This document shows positions 60,651 through 64,000 of a stretch of 64,000 nt of DNA, one piece after another (positions within the stretch are counted from its first letter, which is position 1; each line of letters starts with the position of its first letter). Source of the DNA: Ricordea florida (taxonomy: Eukaryota > Cnidaria > Anthozoa > Corallimorpharia > Ricordeidae); contig OX453274.1 of the NCBI GenBank assembly GCA_949710005.1, positions 1,860,001 through 1,924,000 on the forward strand, in the 5' to 3' direction. The position numbers and the translations under genes are program-made. The notes beneath the pieces were generated by a model, which was not told the origin of the DNA, made no database searches, and was given only the letters and a program-made list of their open reading frames with translations.

Positions 60651-60740
60651 GACCAGTTTAGATCAGCTGGTAGAGGGTCGTGAGGTCGCAGGTTGAAATC
60701 CCTTTCCAGCCTGTCCTTTTTCCGGGCCAGATTGCAATTG
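60651..60740 (+). repeat. tRNA-derived SINE-like fragment
   Basis: An A-box-like TAGATCAGCTGGTAGAGG and a B-box-like GGTTGAAATCC are about 15 bases apart, as in tRNA-promoter SINEs. It does not fold as a proper tRNA by eye. Confidence 0.4.
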
Positions 60741-60818
60741 CTAAGATCGCGTTTATACTGCAAGTGTGAAACCTATTTCAGGTCCAGTACTAAATAGGCG
60801 CCTGTGATCATTTTACAG

Positions 60819-60926
60819 ATCAATAAATTGATGAAGGCTGGAGCCAACATTCTGTTTCCTATCACTGTCAACTTAAAGTATCCACCAGGGACTGTGGTTG
60901 ATTATGCATACAACGTGTTTTATCAG
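60819..60926 (+). CDS. ANKMY1-like exon 9 (ankyrin)
   Basis: Acceptor TTTTACAG, donor CAG|GTATTA. Encodes INKLMKAGANILFPI. Phase 0. Confidence 0.75.
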
Positions 60927-61308
60927 GTATTACGCATCAGTTAACGTATCTACTACAGCCGTTTGTTCACGGAAATTGAAAAACATTGTTATGCATGGGA
61001 AAGGATAGAAACAAACTCAGTGCTGTGATTCACTTTTTGAGTGGTCCTCACGATATACTGTAAGTAGATCGACAATCAAAAATGACCGGTGATAAGAATT
61101 GAGAAGTCAAAGTATTTTGAAAGGATTTTGAATCGATCAAATTCTCCAAATTGATATCTTTCTTTAAGGAAGTGTATGGCACACGCAAAGGAGAATTCAT
61201 ACTATGATCAGAATTATAGATTGCAAGGATCAACCCAAGTGCATGGAGCAAGATGCTTTGCTCAGTAATTACGTGATCAAACTCGATATCTTTCTTTTTG
61301 CCCTTCAG

Positions 61309-61480
61309 GATCGTAAAATCGCCCACACTCCATACCATGCCCTAACGGTCACTGAGCGTGATTGTTACAATGCACGCCGGAAAATGCTGGATCATCTAGG
61401 GGATTTACTGAGGACTCAGGTGTTGAAGAAAGAGAAAGAACTGATAGACAAGCAGCTGGCAGAGGATGAAAAACAGGAGG
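61309..61480 (+). CDS. ANKMY1-like exon 10
   Basis: Acceptor CCCTTCAG, donor GAGG|GTGCGT, ending in phase 1. Basic then coiled-coil-like (LKKEKELIDKQLAEDEKQE). Confidence 0.75.
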
Positions 61481-62026
61481 GTGCGTGTTAAATATCTATC
61501 TTCTCCTAACATATCAGTTCAGAGATAACCATGCAGATTATGAGATTATAGGTAGTGATCAACATGTATATTGTCTTCGACTCGTCAATACAAAGAAAAC
61601 TATGCAGTTTATGAGAATAAAATAACCGATCACTTAACCCTTGAGTCTGTAGGACTGATCAACAGTTATCTGCTCCGTAACGTATCGCTTCGAATGTACC
61701 CATGCTTACTTACTTACTTAGGCCCGGTGCATCATCCTTAGTACTGTATCCGTGTCGCGTCGGCAGCTCTTTTTGGGTCGCCCTCTCCTTCTCTTTCCTT
61801 GGGGGTTCCAAGTCAGGTAAGATATTCATGCAGTTTCTGTGAATCCTGGAAAGGAACAGTGGAACAAACGGCAGAGACACAAAGATCACCCACCCACCCA
61901 CCCCCCCCCCCCCCTTGAAAACATTAAAGCTGCACAATGGCGTATTGAAGTTTAATGAAATTCCCGTGAGATCCTAAATTCCAAGCTTTTAAGATGTGCT
62001 ATATCACCGGAATTTTTTTGCTTTAG

Positions 62027-62289
62027 TTCTAAATGATGGACCGACTTTTGTTGTAGAGCTAGCCCCTCACAATGCTTCGGGGATCCTAAAAACACACGTT
62101 GCCTCCCCTGTTGGTGGAAAAGAAATGATGAAGTCTTTTTTGGCGGGAACAAGCCGTGTCAGCTTCCACCTTGAAAACGAAGTGTTCACTCCGCGCGCTG
62201 ATAAAACTCGTGAAATTGAGGCCCAAGCAGATCGTGAAGTGGAGGCTGTCACGGGCACAGATCGAGAGAGCGCTGGGGGTGACAGTGAG
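62027..62289 (+). CDS. ANKMY1-like exon 11
   Basis: Acceptor TGCTTTAG, donor GAG|GTGAGA. Joins exon 10 through a split Val codon. Globular linker, no named domain. Confidence 0.7.
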
Positions 62290-62655
62290 GTGAGAAAAGT
62301 TAGAAACATTGCCATAGTAGCTTTCCAAAGAATGGTCACACTGCATGGTTTGATCCACTAATGAAAAAGTTAGAACAACACTGTATAGTAAAAGAAACAG
62401 TACCACAGTACAGTACTGTTCAGAAGGATTCTTAAAAAAATATTAAAACTGCTTGGTTTCATCCACAGAAAACAGTTTAGGTGACCAAAAAAACCACTCT
62501 GTATTAAAAACGAATAGAGGTATAGCATCTTGTCACTTTTGTTAATGGTACTGGCGCTCGCTTTAGCGAAGTGCTCACACCAGAACACGTTTAGTAGCTT
62601 TCTATAGAAAGCATGAAATATTCCAAACACTCCCAAATTTTTGCCTTGTTTTTAG

Positions 62656-63034
62656 GAGGAACAAATTCACGTAACCTCGCAGCTTACTTCGGGGCCAGGT
62701 GAGAGTACGGAAGGTACACCTTACTCGTTCGGTTCCAGTGCCTCTGAAGTGATCAACGAATCCTCGTCTCCAGGTCGAGATGAAAATTGTGGATTACGCA
62801 TAGCTGTAACTATAGCTGCTGACCACATGAGTATCTCAGCCCTGGCGACTCAGGCCTTGAAACAGCGGCACCAAGTGATGAAAAACCGGTTTCGGTATTG
62901 CTACGAGTGCGGGCGCTCGATTGGTATTAGACTCTCTGCGTGCACCAGATGCAAGGAAGTATTTTACTGCAGTAAATCATGTAAATTGAAAGCTTGGAAT
63001 GCAAGACACAGAGAAGAATGCGTTCGACTTACGG
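62656..63034 (+). CDS. ANKMY1-like exon 12 (MYND finger)
   Basis: Acceptor GTTTTTAG, donor ACGG|GTCAGT. Encodes a MYND-type zinc finger: [20 protein letters not shown], then HREEC. MYND fingers bind proline-rich partners in other proteins. Confidence 0.82.
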
Positions 63035-63293
63035 GTCAGTTTCCAATGCTCCTTAGTGTTGTGTTCGTATTACGTTATTCGTAGTTTGTGAGAATTTCTT
63101 TAACTCGAGAAAAATCTTTTCAATAAGTGATAGATCGTCACAGTTATGTGAGCAACTTTAGCAGTTGCAAAGGTGAGACCAGAAAAAAAATAATTGGCGA
63201 CATTTTATGGATACGGTCAATGACATTTTAGTATTGGCTCCATTTTGTGTACAAAGTGTATGAGAAAGTTTTAATCGTTTCCCCTTTTTCCAG

Positions 63294-63505
63294 GAGGAGT
63301 GAAAACCGCTGCCAATCGTCGCGCTGAGAGCCCAACTCCGACTACGGACCCGGATGCGCCGCCCTACTCTACCACCCCCTCAGGCTCAGGGCGAAAGGGC
63401 CCCTCTCGAACAAAGGGTGAGAAGTATCGTAAGACTGTCCAGAGTCCCTCAAGAGCATCCTCACGACGAACCACCACCCCCTCGACAACTAAAAGCAAAA
63501 AATAG
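63294..63505 (+). CDS. ANKMY1-like exon 13 (C-terminal tail)
   Basis: Acceptor TTTTCCAG; joins exon 12 through a split Gly codon. Pro/Ser/Thr/Lys-rich disordered tail ending at TAG 63503-63505. Confidence 0.75.
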
Positions 63506-63858
63506 CGAAAATGGCTGCCAAGTGGCAAGTACGGCATTAGGAACAAGGTATTGAAGGCGAAGGGTACTAAAAAAGGAAAGTTGGATCGTTTTACATCATA
63601 AACCTTTAACTTTCAAAACAAGAAATGGTAATACAGCACAATTGCAGGAATAATCAAACGTTGAATTACTGATTAGACAGTGGACCCAGCAAGGCCATCC
63701 ATTAATTGCATGGAACGTTCTCAGTTATTTTTGAACGTGTTTATTTACGTGACGAATGCGTGTTGAAGTGTGACACTATCGTGAATTTATTTATTCGTTT
63801 ATGTTTGTACTTTGTTCCGTGCGCCATGTCCTTATTTAATATGTGAAAGTAGATACTG

Positions 63859-63864
63859 AATAAA
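63859..63864 (+). promoter_or_regulatory. Polyadenylation signal AATAAA of the ANKMY1-like gene
   Basis: AATAAA about 355 bases after the stop codon, in a T-rich context. No other gene is visible in the last 500 bases. Confidence 0.6.
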
Positions 63865-64000
63865 GGTGATATTTTCTTACTATGTTGTAGTTTATCCTGT
63901 CCTTGACACCTCAAGCAGACTTGGGCGCCCGTTACACTAAACGTAGTGTCGCAGGTAACTGCTGAGAGTGTCAGACCTTATTTCAAGGGGATTGACTGAG

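Noticed and set aside
60651..60740. Functional tRNA gene
   Set aside because: A- and B-box-like strings are present, but no cloverleaf or acceptor stem could be drawn; kept only as a SINE-like fragment.

Overview
The window is animal nuclear DNA, most likely from a cnidarian. That assignment is an inference from gene families and repeat types I associate with anthozoan genomes. It has intron-rich host genes, many short inverted-repeat transposons, and two complete, related Polinton/adintovirus-like integrated DNA viruses of about 15.1 kb (element A) and 16.5 kb (element B). Each sits in an intron of a different host gene.

Layout. 1-13475: host DNA with no gene I can support, ending in a 293-bp MITE. 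13878-14714 and 30175-30530: two coding exons of a C2H2 zinc-finger gene. The intron between them carries element A (14900-30032; 5-bp target duplication CATGT; 530-bp inverted terminal repeats that look identical). 30531-34818: repeat-rich intergenic DNA with a MULE-like non-autonomous element and a second MITE copy nested in it. 34819-35763: a coiled-coil gene resembling CCDC160. 36953-63505: thirteen coding exons of an ANKMY1-like gene (MORN, ankyrin, MYND finger), interrupted between exons 7 and 8 by element B (43587-60083; target duplication CCACT; 735-bp inverted terminal repeats that have diverged slightly).

The elements. Both have the same plan: a left-terminal pair of rightward genes (a SAP-like protein with Cys-His/Cys-Cys repeats, and an unknown acidic protein), then a long leftward virion cluster (penton-like minor capsid candidate, large C-terminally anchored protein, five small membrane or helical proteins, another helical protein, packaging ATPase, major capsid protein), a rightward integrase, and a leftward protein-primed-type DNA polymerase B starting in the right terminal repeat. 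All main reading frames are open in both copies. No adenain-like protease was recognised. Element B also carries a short paralogue of the penton-like gene and an 89-residue accessory gene.

Most notable: (1) a perfect A AAA AAC slippery heptamer near the 3' end of the two-helix membrane-protein gene in both elements, with an open and conserved -1 frame beyond the normal stop, suggesting programmed frameshifting; (2) GC-rich modular palindromic insertions in element B that enter many coding regions in frame and are mostly absent from element A; (3) a shared TTTAAAGA/TCTAAAGA motif upstream of most element genes; (4) a recurrent hairpin at convergent gene ends, like mimivirus/virophage 3'-end hairpins; (5) 5-bp target duplications and 11-bp-period repeats in otherwise unrelated terminal repeats.

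All calls come from reading the sequence and from memory of protein families. No search or structure prediction was run.
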